From assembly GCF_014621775.1 (NCBI RefSeq), contig NZ_CP061204.1, positions 2,810,501 to 2,874,500 of the forward strand: a DNA stretch of 64,000 bases. The letters are read 5' to 3'. This stretch comes from Stenotrophomonas sp. 169. Lineage in GTDB: Bacteria; Pseudomonadota; Gammaproteobacteria; Xanthomonadales; Xanthomonadaceae. Below the pieces are notes generated by a model, which was not told the origin of the DNA, did not search any database, and saw only the letters and a program-made list of their open reading frames with translations. Below, piece by piece: positions 27,478 to 35,460 of the stretch. The position numbers were made by a program, and so were the translations under genes. Each line of letters opens with the position of its first letter. Position 1 is the stretch's first letter.

Positions 27478-28224
27478 TCAACCGCGCTGACGCACCACTT
27501 CGAACAGGCTCACGCCGGTGGCCACGGACACGTTCAGGCTCTCGATTTCACCCGGCATCGGGATCTTGACCAGACCGTCGCAGTTCTCGCGGGTCAGGCG
27601 GCGCAGGCCGTCGGCTTCGCCGCCCAGTACCAGCGCGATGTTGCCCTTCAGGTCCAGATCGTACAGCGACGCGGTCGCTTCGCCGGCCAGACCGTAAATC
27701 CACACACCCTGCTTCTGCAGGTCCTTCAGGCAGCGCGACAGGTTGGTCACCGCTACCACCGGTATCCGATCAGCCGCGCCGGCCGAGGTCTTGCGCACGG
27801 TCGCGTTGACCGTGGCCGACTTGTCCTTCGGAATGATCACCGCCGTCGCACCCGCAGCGGCGGCACTGCGCAGGCAGGCGCCCAGATTGTGCGGATCCTG
27901 TACTTCGTCCAGCACCAGCAGCAGCGCCTTGCCCTCGGCTGCCTCCACGAGGGCTTCCAGCTCATTCTCGTTGTACGTGCGCGCTGCCGCGTAACGCGCG
28001 GCCACGCCTTGATGCCGCACCGATCCGCCGACACCGTCCAGCGCCTGGCTGTTCACCTTGCGCACGTCGATACCCTTCCGGCGCGCGTTCTCCTCGATCT
28101 CGACCAGCCGCGGATTCTTCGCCCCGGCCTCGACCAGGACTTCGCGGACGTTCTCGGCGTCGTTCTCGATGGAAGAGGCGACGGCGTTGACGCCGACGAT
28201 CCACTGGCTGCTCTTGCTGCTCAT
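27478..28224 (-). CDS. rlmB: 23S rRNA (guanosine-2251-2'-O)-methyltransferase
   Basis: A 248-residue SpoU-class methyltransferase that 2'-O-methylates G2251 in the peptidyl-transferase P loop. An N-terminal substrate-binding domain begins WIVGVNAVASSIE. The knotted C-terminal domain shows the SpoU motifs: LDEVQDPHNLGACLRSA (motif 1), ALVLGGEADGLRRLT (motif 2) and IPMPGEIESLNVSVATGVSL (motif 3). ATG 28224 (MSSKSSQW) is used; the open frame reaches 28494 without conserved sequence. rnr and rlmB are neighbours in many proteobacteria; here a GFA gene sits between them. Confidence 0.94.
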   Translation of the reverse strand: MSSKSSQWIVGVNAVASSIENDAENVREVLVEAGAKNPRLVEIEENARRKGIDVRKVNSQALDGVGGSVRHQGVAARYAAARTYNENELEALVEAAEGKALLLVLDEVQDPHNLGACLRSAAAAGATAVIIPKDKSATVNATVRKTSAGAADRIPVVAVTNLSRCLKDLQKQGVWIYGLAGEATASLYDLDLKGNIALVLGGEADGLRRLTRENCDGLVKIPMPGEIESLNVSVATGVSLFEVVRQRG

Positions 28225-28279
28225 GCGCGGCGTGACCGGTAAGGGGGGTGGGTATGGTAGAGCATCTGGCGGACAGGGG

Positions 28280-28762
28280 TCAGCGGCTCTGCGGCGGCCA
28301 GTGCGGTGTGTCGTGGTCTGGATGCTGGTGTGACACGATGCGGGCGAGGAAATCCAGCGCTTCCCCATCCTGCTCGGTCCGCGTGGACGGCAGCGCGCCC
28401 AGCGTGTCGACGAACGGCAGTTGCGCCTCCATGCCGTATTGGCGGGTCGGCGGCAACCGCTCCGGCTGGTCGAACGCGCCGGCGGCCACCGCAATCCCGT
28501 CCGGGGCCTCGTAGGTCAGCGGCGTCCCGCAGAGCGCACAGAACCCCCGCTGGACCAGATTGGACGATTGGAAATGGGTCGGCTGGCCCCGGGTCCAGCT
28601 GAACTGCGCGCCGCGTACCGACACCAACGGCGCGTAATACGCGCCGAAGGCCTTCTGGCACATCCGGCAATGGCAGATCGAGCTGTCCGTCAGCTCGCCA
28701 CGGACTTCGAAGCGGACGGCACCGCACTGGCAACCGCCACTGTGTTCGGGTTGGCCCTGCAT
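28280..28762 (-). CDS. GFA-family zinc-binding protein
   Basis: A 160-residue protein of the glutathione-dependent formaldehyde-activating (GFA)/CENP-V fold. The zinc cysteines are visible as GGCQCGAVRFEV, CHCRMCQKAFGA and CALCGTPL. The original enzyme activity of the founder is disputed, so the function is best left open. It lies in a small interval between rlmB and rnr on the same strand, with 55 and 57 bp gaps, and may be transcribed from rnr. Confidence 0.82.
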   Translation of the reverse strand: MQGQPEHSGGCQCGAVRFEVRGELTDSSICHCRMCQKAFGAYYAPLVSVRGAQFSWTRGQPTHFQSSNLVQRGFCALCGTPLTYEAPDGIAVAAGAFDQPERLPPTRQYGMEAQLPFVDTLGALPSTRTEQDGEALDFLARIVSHQHPDHDTPHWPPQSR

Positions 28763-28784
28763 CGTTCTCGTCTCCTCTGCTGCG

Positions 28785-28807
28785 GACGCCGAGCGTAGCT
28801 CGGCGCT
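28785..28807 (-). repeat. GTAG-type REP (GCCGAGC/GCTCGGC)
   Basis: On the minus strand GTAGCGCCGAGCTACGCTCGG occupies most of the gap between the rnr stop and the GFA start. Confidence 0.8.
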
Positions 28808-28819
28808 ACCCGCGATGTC

Positions 28820-31288
28820 TCAGTACTTCTTCTTGCTGCGCTTGGCCGGCTTGCCGTGCTCGGGCAGCGGTGCCGCGCGCGGCGCCTCTTCTTCCTCGCC
28901 CTTGTGCTCGACCAGACGGAAGTCGATCTTGCGTTCTTCCATGCTGGCCTTGAGCACCAGTACGCGGACGCTGTCGCCCAACCGGTAGCTCGTGCCGCGA
29001 CGCTCGCCGCCCAGCGTTTTGCGCACCGCATCGAACTTGTAATAGTCATGCGGCAGCTGGGTGACATGCACCAGACCCTGCACCTTGGAATCGGTCAGCT
29101 CGACGAACAGGCCGAAGCTGGTGACACCACTGATCACGCCGTCGAACTGGCCGCCGACATGCTTTTCCATCCAGGCAGCGCGGTAGCGCTCGTCCACCTC
29201 GCGCTCGGCCTCGTCCGCACGGCGCTCGCGCTCGGAACACTGCAGTGCCAGCGCGGCCATCTCGCGCGCGGTGTAGAGGTACTTGTCCGCGCGTGCGCCG
29301 GTGAGTGCGTGCTTGATCGCACGGTGCACCAGCAGATCGGGGTAACGACGGATCGGCGAGGTGAAGTGCGCGTACGCCTCCAGGGCCAGCCCGAAGTGGC
29401 CATTGTTGTCGGGGTGGTACACCGCCATGCTCTGGCTGCGCAGCAACACCGACTCCAGCAGCGCCGCATCGGGGCGATCACGGATCTTCTTCAACAGCTT
29501 CGTGTAGTCGCCCGGCACCACCTTCGACCATGGCGGCAGGCTCAGCTTGAATTCCTTCAGGAACTCCAGCAGGTCCGCGAACTTGGTCTCCGGCGGCTTG
29601 TCATGCACGCGGTACGGGGCCGGTACGCCGTTGGCCAGCAGGTAGCGCGCGGCCTCCACGTTGGCGGCGATCATGCATTCTTCGATCAGCTTGTGCGCAT
29701 CGTTGCGCATCAGCATGCCGGCCTGCGTGACCTCACCGGTATTGTCCAGCACGAAGCGGACTTCACTGGATTCGAACTCGATGGCACCACGCTTGCTGCG
29801 TGCCTTGGCCAGCACGTGATAGAGCTGGTACAGGCGCTCGACCTGCGGCAACAGCGGACCGATCACTGCCTTGGCACCGGCATCGTCCTCACCCACGGCC
29901 TGCCACACCTGGGTGTAGGTCAGTCGCGCGTGTGAGTTCATCACCGCTTCGTAGAATTTCGAGCTGCTGACCTGGCCATCGCGATCCACCTGCATGTCAC
30001 AGACGAAGCACATGCGGTCGACCTTCGGCATCAACGAGCAGATACCGTTGGACAGGGTTTCCGGCAACATCGGCACGACGAAGCCCGGGAAGTACACCGA
30101 GGTCGCACGCTTCTGTGCTTCATCGTCCAATGGCGTGCCAGGCCGCACATAGTTGGACACATCGGCGATTGCCACCACCAGCCGGAATCCGTTGGCATTG
30201 GGCTCGCAGAACACCGCGTCATCGAAGTCCTTCGCATCCTCGCCATCGATGGTGACCAGCGGCGTCGTGCGCAGGTCCACCCGATGGCCGATCATCTGCG
30301 GCTCGACCACCAACGGCACCGAGGCGGCCTCATCCAGCACCTCCTGCGGGAACTCGAACGGCAGTTCGTGGCCATGGATGGCGGTCTCCACCACCAGCGA
30401 GGCAGTCAGCTTGTCGCCCAGCACGGCAATGATGCGCCCGATCGGCGGCCGACGGCTGTCCGGCGCCTGGGTCAGTTCGCACACCACCAGCTGGCCGTCA
30501 CGCGCGCCGCCGATCTGGTCCGGCGGCACCTGCACGTTGCGCTGGATGCGCTTGTCATCAGGCACCACATAGTTGATGCCCATTTCCACGCTGAAGCGAC
30601 CGATCAGGCGGGTCATGCCGCGCTCGAGCACGCGGGCGATGCTGCCTTCGCGGCGGCCGCGGTGATCGATACCGGTCACGTTGGCCAGCACCTTGTCGCC
30701 GTGCATGACCTTGCGCATTTCATACGGCGGCAGGAACAGATCCTCACCACCCTCCACCGGGCGCAGGAAGCCGAACCCTTCCGGGTTGGCGATCACCACG
30801 CCAGTAACCAGGTTCAATGCCTGGATGGGCGCGAACCCGCCGCGCCGGTTCTGCACCAGCTGGCCATCACGGACCATCGCACCCAGTCGGCGCGACAGCG
30901 CCTCGGCACGGTCCGGAGCACTCAGGCCGAGACGGGCACCGACTTCCTCGGCGGTCTGCGGGCCTTCGCAGCGCTCCAGCAGGGCAAGGATCGCCTCACG
31001 GCTGGCGATGGGCTGTTCGTACTTTTCTGCTTCGCGCGCGGCGTGCGGATCATCGACCGGCGCGCCCAGTGGCGGCAACGGGCGGCGGCCACGCGGGGTG
31101 GACGGGGCCGGACCGCGTCGGCTGTTGCCTCGCGACGGGGCCGGAGCACCGGCATTGCCGGTCAGGCTGTCCGGCATCCACGGCGGCAGACTCTTCTTCT
31201 TCGGGCCCTTGGGCGAGCCAGCGGGGGCGCCCGAGGGCGGCGTCGTGCGGGAGCTCTTCCCGCCCTTGCTTGGTTTTTTGGTATTCAT
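28820..31288 (-). CDS. rnr: ribonuclease R
   Basis: An 822-residue processive 3'-5' exoribonuclease. It has a low-complexity basic N-terminus (Pro/Arg/Gly/Ser to ~residue 95), a winged-helix region, cold-shock domains (NPEGFGFLRPVEGG), and an RNB catalytic domain with the acidic cluster TIDGEDAKDFDDAVF. The S1 domain (FDGVISGVTSFGLFVEL) and a Lys-rich tail ending KRSKKKY complete it. It degrades structured RNA and acts in tmRNA-linked quality control. ATG 31288 (MNTKKPSKGGK) has a GGAGGG Shine-Dalgarno; the frame continues upstream to 31444 but would run into the tRNA. Confidence 0.94.
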   Translation of the reverse strand: MNTKKPSKGGKSSRTTPPSGAPAGSPKGPKKKSLPPWMPDSLTGNAGAPAPSRGNSRRGPAPSTPRGRRPLPPLGAPVDDPHAAREAEKYEQPIASREAILALLERCEGPQTAEEVGARLGLSAPDRAEALSRRLGAMVRDGQLVQNRRGGFAPIQALNLVTGVVIANPEGFGFLRPVEGGEDLFLPPYEMRKVMHGDKVLANVTGIDHRGRREGSIARVLERGMTRLIGRFSVEMGINYVVPDDKRIQRNVQVPPDQIGGARDGQLVVCELTQAPDSRRPPIGRIIAVLGDKLTASLVVETAIHGHELPFEFPQEVLDEAASVPLVVEPQMIGHRVDLRTTPLVTIDGEDAKDFDDAVFCEPNANGFRLVVAIADVSNYVRPGTPLDDEAQKRATSVYFPGFVVPMLPETLSNGICSLMPKVDRMCFVCDMQVDRDGQVSSSKFYEAVMNSHARLTYTQVWQAVGEDDAGAKAVIGPLLPQVERLYQLYHVLAKARSKRGAIEFESSEVRFVLDNTGEVTQAGMLMRNDAHKLIEECMIAANVEAARYLLANGVPAPYRVHDKPPETKFADLLEFLKEFKLSLPPWSKVVPGDYTKLLKKIRDRPDAALLESVLLRSQSMAVYHPDNNGHFGLALEAYAHFTSPIRRYPDLLVHRAIKHALTGARADKYLYTAREMAALALQCSERERRADEAEREVDERYRAAWMEKHVGGQFDGVISGVTSFGLFVELTDSKVQGLVHVTQLPHDYYKFDAVRKTLGGERRGTSYRLGDSVRVLVLKASMEERKIDFRLVEHKGEEEEAPRAAPLPEHGKPAKRSKKKY

Positions 31289-31373
31289 CGCCCTCCATGG
31301 TAGCTGCTGTGGGCGTGCAGAACGGGTCATGGCCGGCCGTAAATGAATGGCCGCCGCAATTTGACGAAAACCG

Positions 31374-31402
31374 TTGACAACGGCTCGCCGCATCTTCAAA
31401 AT
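31374..31402 (+). promoter_or_regulatory. promoter of tRNA-Leu copy 1
   Basis: TTGACA (31374-31379), a 17-bp spacer and CAAAAT (31397-31402) precede the tRNA by 14 bp. The -35 box is a perfect sigma-70 consensus. Confidence 0.8.
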
Positions 31403-31416
31403 CGCCCGTTCTGCAA

Positions 31417-31503
31417 GCCCAGATGGCGGAATTGGTAGACGCACTAGCTTCAGGTGCTAGCGGGGGCAACTTCGTGGAGGTTCGAGTCCTCTTCTGGGCA
31501 CCA
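31417..31503 (+). tRNA. tRNA-Leu (anticodon CAG), copy 1
   Basis: An 87-nt class II tRNA with encoded CCA. The acceptor GCCCAGA/TCTGGGC, a D arm, the anticodon stem CTAGC/GCTAG with loop TTCAGGT (anticodon CAG, reading CUG), a long variable arm and GGTTCGAGTC T loop are all present. It differs from copies 2 and 3 only at the last acceptor pair (A-T here, G-C there), a compensatory change. It has its own promoter and terminator. Confidence 0.97.
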
Positions 31504-31516
31504 GTTTCAAGATGTA

Positions 31517-31552
31517 CGAAAACCCTCGAGAAATCGGGGGTTTTCGCTTTTT
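31517..31552 (+). terminator. terminator of tRNA-Leu copy 1
   Basis: CGAAAACCC-tcgagaaatcgg-GGGTTTTCG is followed by CTTTTT, 13 bp after the CCA end. Confidence 0.85.
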
Positions 31553-31699
31553 CGGCACCCCCTCGCGCGCCAGCTCAGCGCCACCGGACTCCCAGCCATT
31601 CCGCTATGCTCCCGACGTAGCGAGCGGACAGTCACCCGCCGCTGGCGGTAGTCGATAGGACGACAACCAGTGCATCGGCATGGAGCCTTGGGGATACGT

Positions 31700-33226
31700 A
31701 TGGTGTGGCGGCAACTCTTTACCTTGAGCACGAAGGCTCCGGCGCTTGAGCTGCTCCTCCAGCAGAGCGTCCGCGCTGTATGCCAACTGCCTGGGAACTC
31801 CGCAGACCCAGTACATGCTCATACCTATCTGTTGAGCTTGCCGCCCGAGAAACTGTTCGATCTCGACGAGCGACTGAGGTTCTGCTCCAGCACGGTGTTT
31901 GGAGACTGGCCCACAACGGCGCTGACTCACATTACGACGGGAGAGCTGGAGCCTGCTCTTCGCCAACCCCTGTTGTTTCTGCTGGCGGGACATCACGACG
32001 GTCGACTGCGGCAGAAGGCCCTGTGGAAACTCCCCGAGTTCCCTGGCTATCTGGCACTGGCCGTTGCGTTGATCCGCTGCGCCGATTGGGTGCCCGAGGT
32101 GAAGCACGCCGCACAAGAAGCAACGAAGCGCCTTCTTGAGCTGTCTGATGTCGAGGATGTGCTGACGCTGTGGCCGCTGGTACTACGCCTGCGCATTCGT
32201 GAGCGCGGATCGCGGGAATGGCTCGAGCACCATGTTGAAAGCTGGGCACTGCGCACCGAATTGCAGCCCTTGTTACGCTCCCTGTTGGCAAGCGACAACG
32301 CCCAGGTGCGCGCTTGGGCATTTTCCAGCAGCTTGCAGGCCGGCGTCGATCTTGGGGTTGATCTTTTGGAGAGCGCCGTTCGCGATCCAAATCCCGCCAT
32401 CGCGCTGTATGCCCTGCGCCACGCACAACGCCAGGACGATGACGCCCGCATTCGATTGCTGGCAAAGATCGGATTGAACGCGCCACATCCTGTGGTGCGG
32501 CGCGAGTCGTTACGCGTATTGTCTGGCCTGGAAGGAGCCCTGACGCGCGACAAACTGCTCCTGACGGTCTGCGATGCATCGGCAGGCGTACGTTCGTTGT
32601 CCGCATTCCTTCTCCGGGAGAGATATGCGGTGGAGCCTTCAGCCAGATGGCGCGCCGTACTGGATGACCAGAGCAGACGGCCAACCCTGGGAGCACTCGT
32701 GTCCCTTGCCGACCACGCACAGCCGGAAGATGTGGACAGGATGCGCCACTGGCTGCTCGACTCCAGCGGCCCCGTCCGGATGCACGCGTTACGCGGCTTG
32801 CTCACGTCGGGAGGTCAGCTGAGTGAGGACGAGTTTGCTCATCTTGTCGCAGAGGGAGGCAATCCGGTGTTGCGCTTCCTTGCCAGTTCAATCAGAGCAG
32901 GAGACACGAAGCTCGGCGTGGAACGGCTGACTACCGCCCTGACGTCACCCGCTGCCCCCCTCTCCGCAAGCCTGAACCTTCGACGCCTCCTGAAGAAGCT
33001 CGGCCATTGGCAGCGACTGGAACTCCTGCTGCAACTTCCTGCCACCCAGGACACGGTTCGGGAATGGTGGCGTTGTGCCCTAGCTGACTGGGAGGAGGAT
33101 AGCGGGAGGTACGCGCCGATCGGCTCCAATCGGCGACTCGAGCTGCTCCGGCTTCTGCAACGACGCCAGGAAGAGATCGACGTTGACCATTTCGATGCAA
33201 TCAAGGGCGCGATCCTGCGCCACTGA
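31700..33226 (+). CDS. unknown protein of HEAT-like alpha-helical repeats, between two tRNA-Leu genes
   Basis: I do not recognise this 508-residue protein. It is built of about 30-40-residue helical pairs with Leu/Ala/Arg periodicity (for example LLRSLLASDNAQVRAWAFSS, LLESAVRDPNPAIALYALRH, LLAKIGLNAPHPVVRRESLR), the look of HEAT or ARM solenoids that bind proteins. There is no signal, membrane or catalytic motif. Codon use is less GC-biased than in neighbouring genes (many TTG, CGT, ACG and GAT codons), suggesting acquisition. ATG 31700 (MVWRQLFTLS) has GGGG six bases upstream; GTG 31670 would add ten residues. Confidence 0.7.
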   Translation: MVWRQLFTLSTKAPALELLLQQSVRAVCQLPGNSADPVHAHTYLLSLPPEKLFDLDERLRFCSSTVFGDWPTTALTHITTGELEPALRQPLLFLLAGHHDGRLRQKALWKLPEFPGYLALAVALIRCADWVPEVKHAAQEATKRLLELSDVEDVLTLWPLVLRLRIRERGSREWLEHHVESWALRTELQPLLRSLLASDNAQVRAWAFSSSLQAGVDLGVDLLESAVRDPNPAIALYALRHAQRQDDDARIRLLAKIGLNAPHPVVRRESLRVLSGLEGALTRDKLLLTVCDASAGVRSLSAFLLRERYAVEPSARWRAVLDDQSRRPTLGALVSLADHAQPEDVDRMRHWLLDSSGPVRMHALRGLLTSGGQLSEDEFAHLVAEGGNPVLRFLASSIRAGDTKLGVERLTTALTSPAAPLSASLNLRRLLKKLGHWQRLELLLQLPATQDTVREWWRCALADWEEDSGRYAPIGSNRRLELLRLLQRRQEEIDVDHFDAIKGAILRH

Positions 33227-33269
33227 GACGTGATCGAAAGGTAGGCTAGCTGCAGGGATCGTGAAAGTA

Positions 33270-33298
33270 TTGACAGCCCCTGCCCACGTCCTCATAAT
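33270..33298 (+). promoter_or_regulatory. promoter of tRNA-Leu copy 2
   Basis: TTGACA (33270-33275), a 17-bp spacer and CATAAT (33293-33298) precede the tRNA by 13 bp. Confidence 0.85.
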
Positions 33299-33311
33299 TC
33301 GCCCCCTCGAT

Positions 33312-33398
33312 GCCCAGGTGGCGGAATTGGTAGACGCACTAGCTTCAGGTGCTAGCGGGGGCAACTTCGTGGAGGTTCGAGTCCTCTCCTGGGCACCA
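33312..33398 (+). tRNA. tRNA-Leu (anticodon CAG), copy 2
   Basis: An 87-nt gene identical to copy 3 and differing from copy 1 only at the paired acceptor positions (G-C instead of A-T). The anticodon loop is TTCAGGT and CCA is encoded. Confidence 0.97.
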
Positions 33399-33409
33399 TC
33401 GATAAAAAG

Positions 33410-33435
33410 AACCCCGCTGACGCGGGGTTTTTTTT
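33410..33435 (+). terminator. terminator of tRNA-Leu copy 2
   Basis: AACCCCGC-tgac-GCGGGGTT merges into an eight-T run. Confidence 0.9.
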
Positions 33436-33462
33436 GCCTGTTGTCCCCGGTCGGGTACAACG

Positions 33463-34209
33463 TCACCAGAAGGGACGCGTGGCCAGTTCGATCCCGAGCA
33501 GCAACAGGAAGCCCAGAAAGCACAGGCGGAATGCCTTCGCGCTGATGCGGCCCCGGATTTTCTGCCCCAGCCACATTCCCGCCAGCGCCGGCGCGATGGC
33601 CAGCGCACTCAGGCCCAACTGCTGCACACCAAAGGCGCCGTGCACCAGAAGACCACTGGTCAAGGAAATCGTGGACACCGTGAAGGCCAGCCCCAGCGCC
33701 TGCACCAGCTCGTCCCGATCCAGCCCCAGTGATTGCAGGTAAGGCACCGCCGGCATGACAAAGACGCCGGTAGCGCCGGTGACCACGCCAGACACCGCGC
33801 CGACCAGCGGCGACAGCCAGCGTTCTTTGCTGGCGGGCACCCGGAACGCGGGAGCAAAGGCGGAGTACACCGCATAGAGGATCAACGCCACGCCCAGCGC
33901 CATGCCCGACCATCGCGGTTCGACACGGACCAGCAGCGCAGCGCCAGCGACGGTCGCCACCACCACGCCGAGCATCATCGGCCACAGCCGCCGGAGGATG
34001 CGGCCGAGCGAAGGTCCGGCGATGATCTGCCACACATTGGTCACCAAGGTGGGAACGAACAGCAGGGAGGCCGCCGCCACCGGGGACAACGCACTGCCCA
34101 GCAGGCCCATCGCCACGGTAGGCAGGCCCATCCCCGTCACGCCCTTGACCACCCCGGCCAGGACGAACACCCCGATGAGCAGGACATAGAAGTACAGCGA
34201 ATCGTTCAT
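33463..34209 (-). CDS. TSUP-family (TauE/SafE) anion transporter
   Basis: A 248-residue inner-membrane protein with about eight hydrophobic helices arranged as two related halves. The family glycine motif GVVKGVTGMGLPTVAMGLLG lies near the start and its echo GAVSGVVTGATGVFVMP in the second half. TSUP proteins export or import sulfite, sulfoacetate or other organosulfur anions; the substrate here is unknown. ATG 34209 (MNDSLYFYVLL) is used. It is divergent from a LysR gene with 92 bp between, so that regulator probably controls it. Confidence 0.88.
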   Translation of the reverse strand: MNDSLYFYVLLIGVFVLAGVVKGVTGMGLPTVAMGLLGSALSPVAAASLLFVPTLVTNVWQIIAGPSLGRILRRLWPMMLGVVVATVAGAALLVRVEPRWSGMALGVALILYAVYSAFAPAFRVPASKERWLSPLVGAVSGVVTGATGVFVMPAVPYLQSLGLDRDELVQALGLAFTVSTISLTSGLLVHGAFGVQQLGLSALAIAPALAGMWLGQKIRGRISAKAFRLCFLGFLLLLGIELATRPFW

Positions 34210-34301
34210 GGCGCCATTAGGACCTGCCCTGCCCCTTTGGCACAATGCGAGATTCCCCACCGAGCCTTCGGCTGGACCGAAGGCAGACACGAGGTTCCAG
34301 C

Positions 34302-35198
34302 ATGCGGATGGACCTGGCGGATCTGCGCCTGTTCTTGCTGGTGGTCGACGCCGGCACCATCACTGCCGGCGCCAGCCGCGCCCACCTGGCCCTGGCATCA
34401 GCAAGCGAACGGCTGCGGACGATGGAACGCGAGGCCGGCATCGCGCTGCTTGTACGCCATCCGCGTGGCGTCACCACGACCGAGGCCGGCGAAGCGCTTG
34501 CCCACCATGCGCGCCTGATGCTGCGGCAGCAGTCCCTGTTGCGCGAGGAACTGCAGGAGTTCGCCAGTGGCGCGCGCGGCACCCTGCACCTGTATGCCAA
34601 TACCGGAGCGCTGACCACCTTTCTGCCGGGGCGGCTGGCGCCGTGGATGGCCGCGCGTCCGCGCCTGCAGGTCGACCTGAAAGAACGCACCAGCGTGGAG
34701 ATCGTGCGCGCCGTGCGCGGCGGCCAAGCCGAAGCGGGCATCACCTCCAATGCAGTGGACAGTACGCCCCTGCACCTGCAGCCGGTTGCGGATGATCCGC
34801 TGATGCTGATCGTGCCGCCTGCCCATCGGTTCGCCCACCGCCCCTCGCTCTCGTTCGTGGACGTACTCGGTGAGGACCTCGTGGCGCTGGCCGATGGCAA
34901 TGCGCTGCAGGAACATATCGAAGACCACGCGCGCGCTTTGGGGCGCGTGCTGTCACCCCGGATCCGCATGAAGACCTTTGAAGGCGTATGCGAGATGGTC
35001 GGGCACGGCATCGGCGTTGGCATCGCACCCCGATCAATCTGCCGCCAGCATCGGCGTCGCTACGGCTTCCACGCCATCGCACTGGACGATGCCTGGGCAC
35101 GCCGCCAGCTGAGCCTGTGCTTCGTTCGCTGGAACGGGCTGTCGCGTTCGATGCAGAGCCTGCTGCTGCACCTCGGCGGGCACGCCGTGGATGACTAG
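34302..35198 (+). CDS. LysR-family transcriptional regulator
   Basis: A 298-residue regulator. The N-terminal winged helix (LADLRLFLLVVDAGTITAGA then SRAHLALASASERLRTMER) is typical, as is the C-terminal type-2 periplasmic-binding effector domain. ATG 34302 has GAGG at 34290. The divergent layout with the TSUP transporter suggests that it senses that transporter's anion and controls both promoters in the 92-bp gap. Confidence 0.9.
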   Translation: MRMDLADLRLFLLVVDAGTITAGASRAHLALASASERLRTMEREAGIALLVRHPRGVTTTEAGEALAHHARLMLRQQSLLREELQEFASGARGTLHLYANTGALTTFLPGRLAPWMAARPRLQVDLKERTSVEIVRAVRGGQAEAGITSNAVDSTPLHLQPVADDPLMLIVPPAHRFAHRPSLSFVDVLGEDLVALADGNALQEHIEDHARALGRVLSPRIRMKTFEGVCEMVGHGIGVGIAPRSICRQHRRRYGFHAIALDDAWARRQLSLCFVRWNGLSRSMQSLLLHLGGHAVDD

Positions 35199-35219
35199 CA
35201 GGACGGCATTGAAATCCTG

Positions 35220-35248
35220 TTGACATGAATTAATTCGTTGCCCATAAT
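35220..35248 (+). promoter_or_regulatory. promoter of tRNA-Leu copy 3
   Basis: TTGACA (35220-35225), a 17-bp AT-rich spacer and CATAAT (35243-35248) lie 14 bp before the tRNA. Confidence 0.85.
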
Positions 35249-35262
35249 TCTCCTCCTGAGTC

Positions 35263-35349
35263 GCCCAGGTGGCGGAATTGGTAGACGCACTAGCTTCAGG
35301 TGCTAGCGGGGGCAACTTCGTGGAGGTTCGAGTCCTCTCCTGGGCACCA
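35263..35349 (+). tRNA. tRNA-Leu (anticodon CAG), copy 3
   Basis: An 87-nt gene identical to copy 2, with encoded CCA. All three copies keep their own -35 and -10 boxes and terminators, so they were duplicated as whole transcription units rather than as a polycistronic array. Confidence 0.97.
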
Positions 35350-35366
35350 CGACTCAGAAAATGATC

Positions 35367-35389
35367 AAACCCGCGCAAGCGGGTTTTTT
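35367..35389 (+). terminator. terminator of tRNA-Leu copy 3
   Basis: AAACCCGC-gcaa-GCGGGTTT is followed by further T residues. Confidence 0.9.
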
Positions 35390-35427
35390 CATGTCCGGCG
35401 TTCGGGTTTCGTGCCGGTGGAGAAAAG

Positions 35428-35450
35428 CGCCGAGCGGGGCTCGGCGCTAC
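35428..35450 (-). repeat. GTAG-type REP (GCCGAGC/GCTCGGC)
   Basis: On the minus strand GTAGCGCCGAGCCCCGCTCGG lies directly after the emrB stop codon. Confidence 0.8.
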
Positions 35451-35460
35451 CGGTACGGGA

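Noticed and set aside
31417..35349. Genomic island integrated at tRNA-Leu
   Set aside because: There is no integrase, no partial tRNA att repeat and no phage or conjugation gene. Complete tRNA units with promoters argue for duplication instead.
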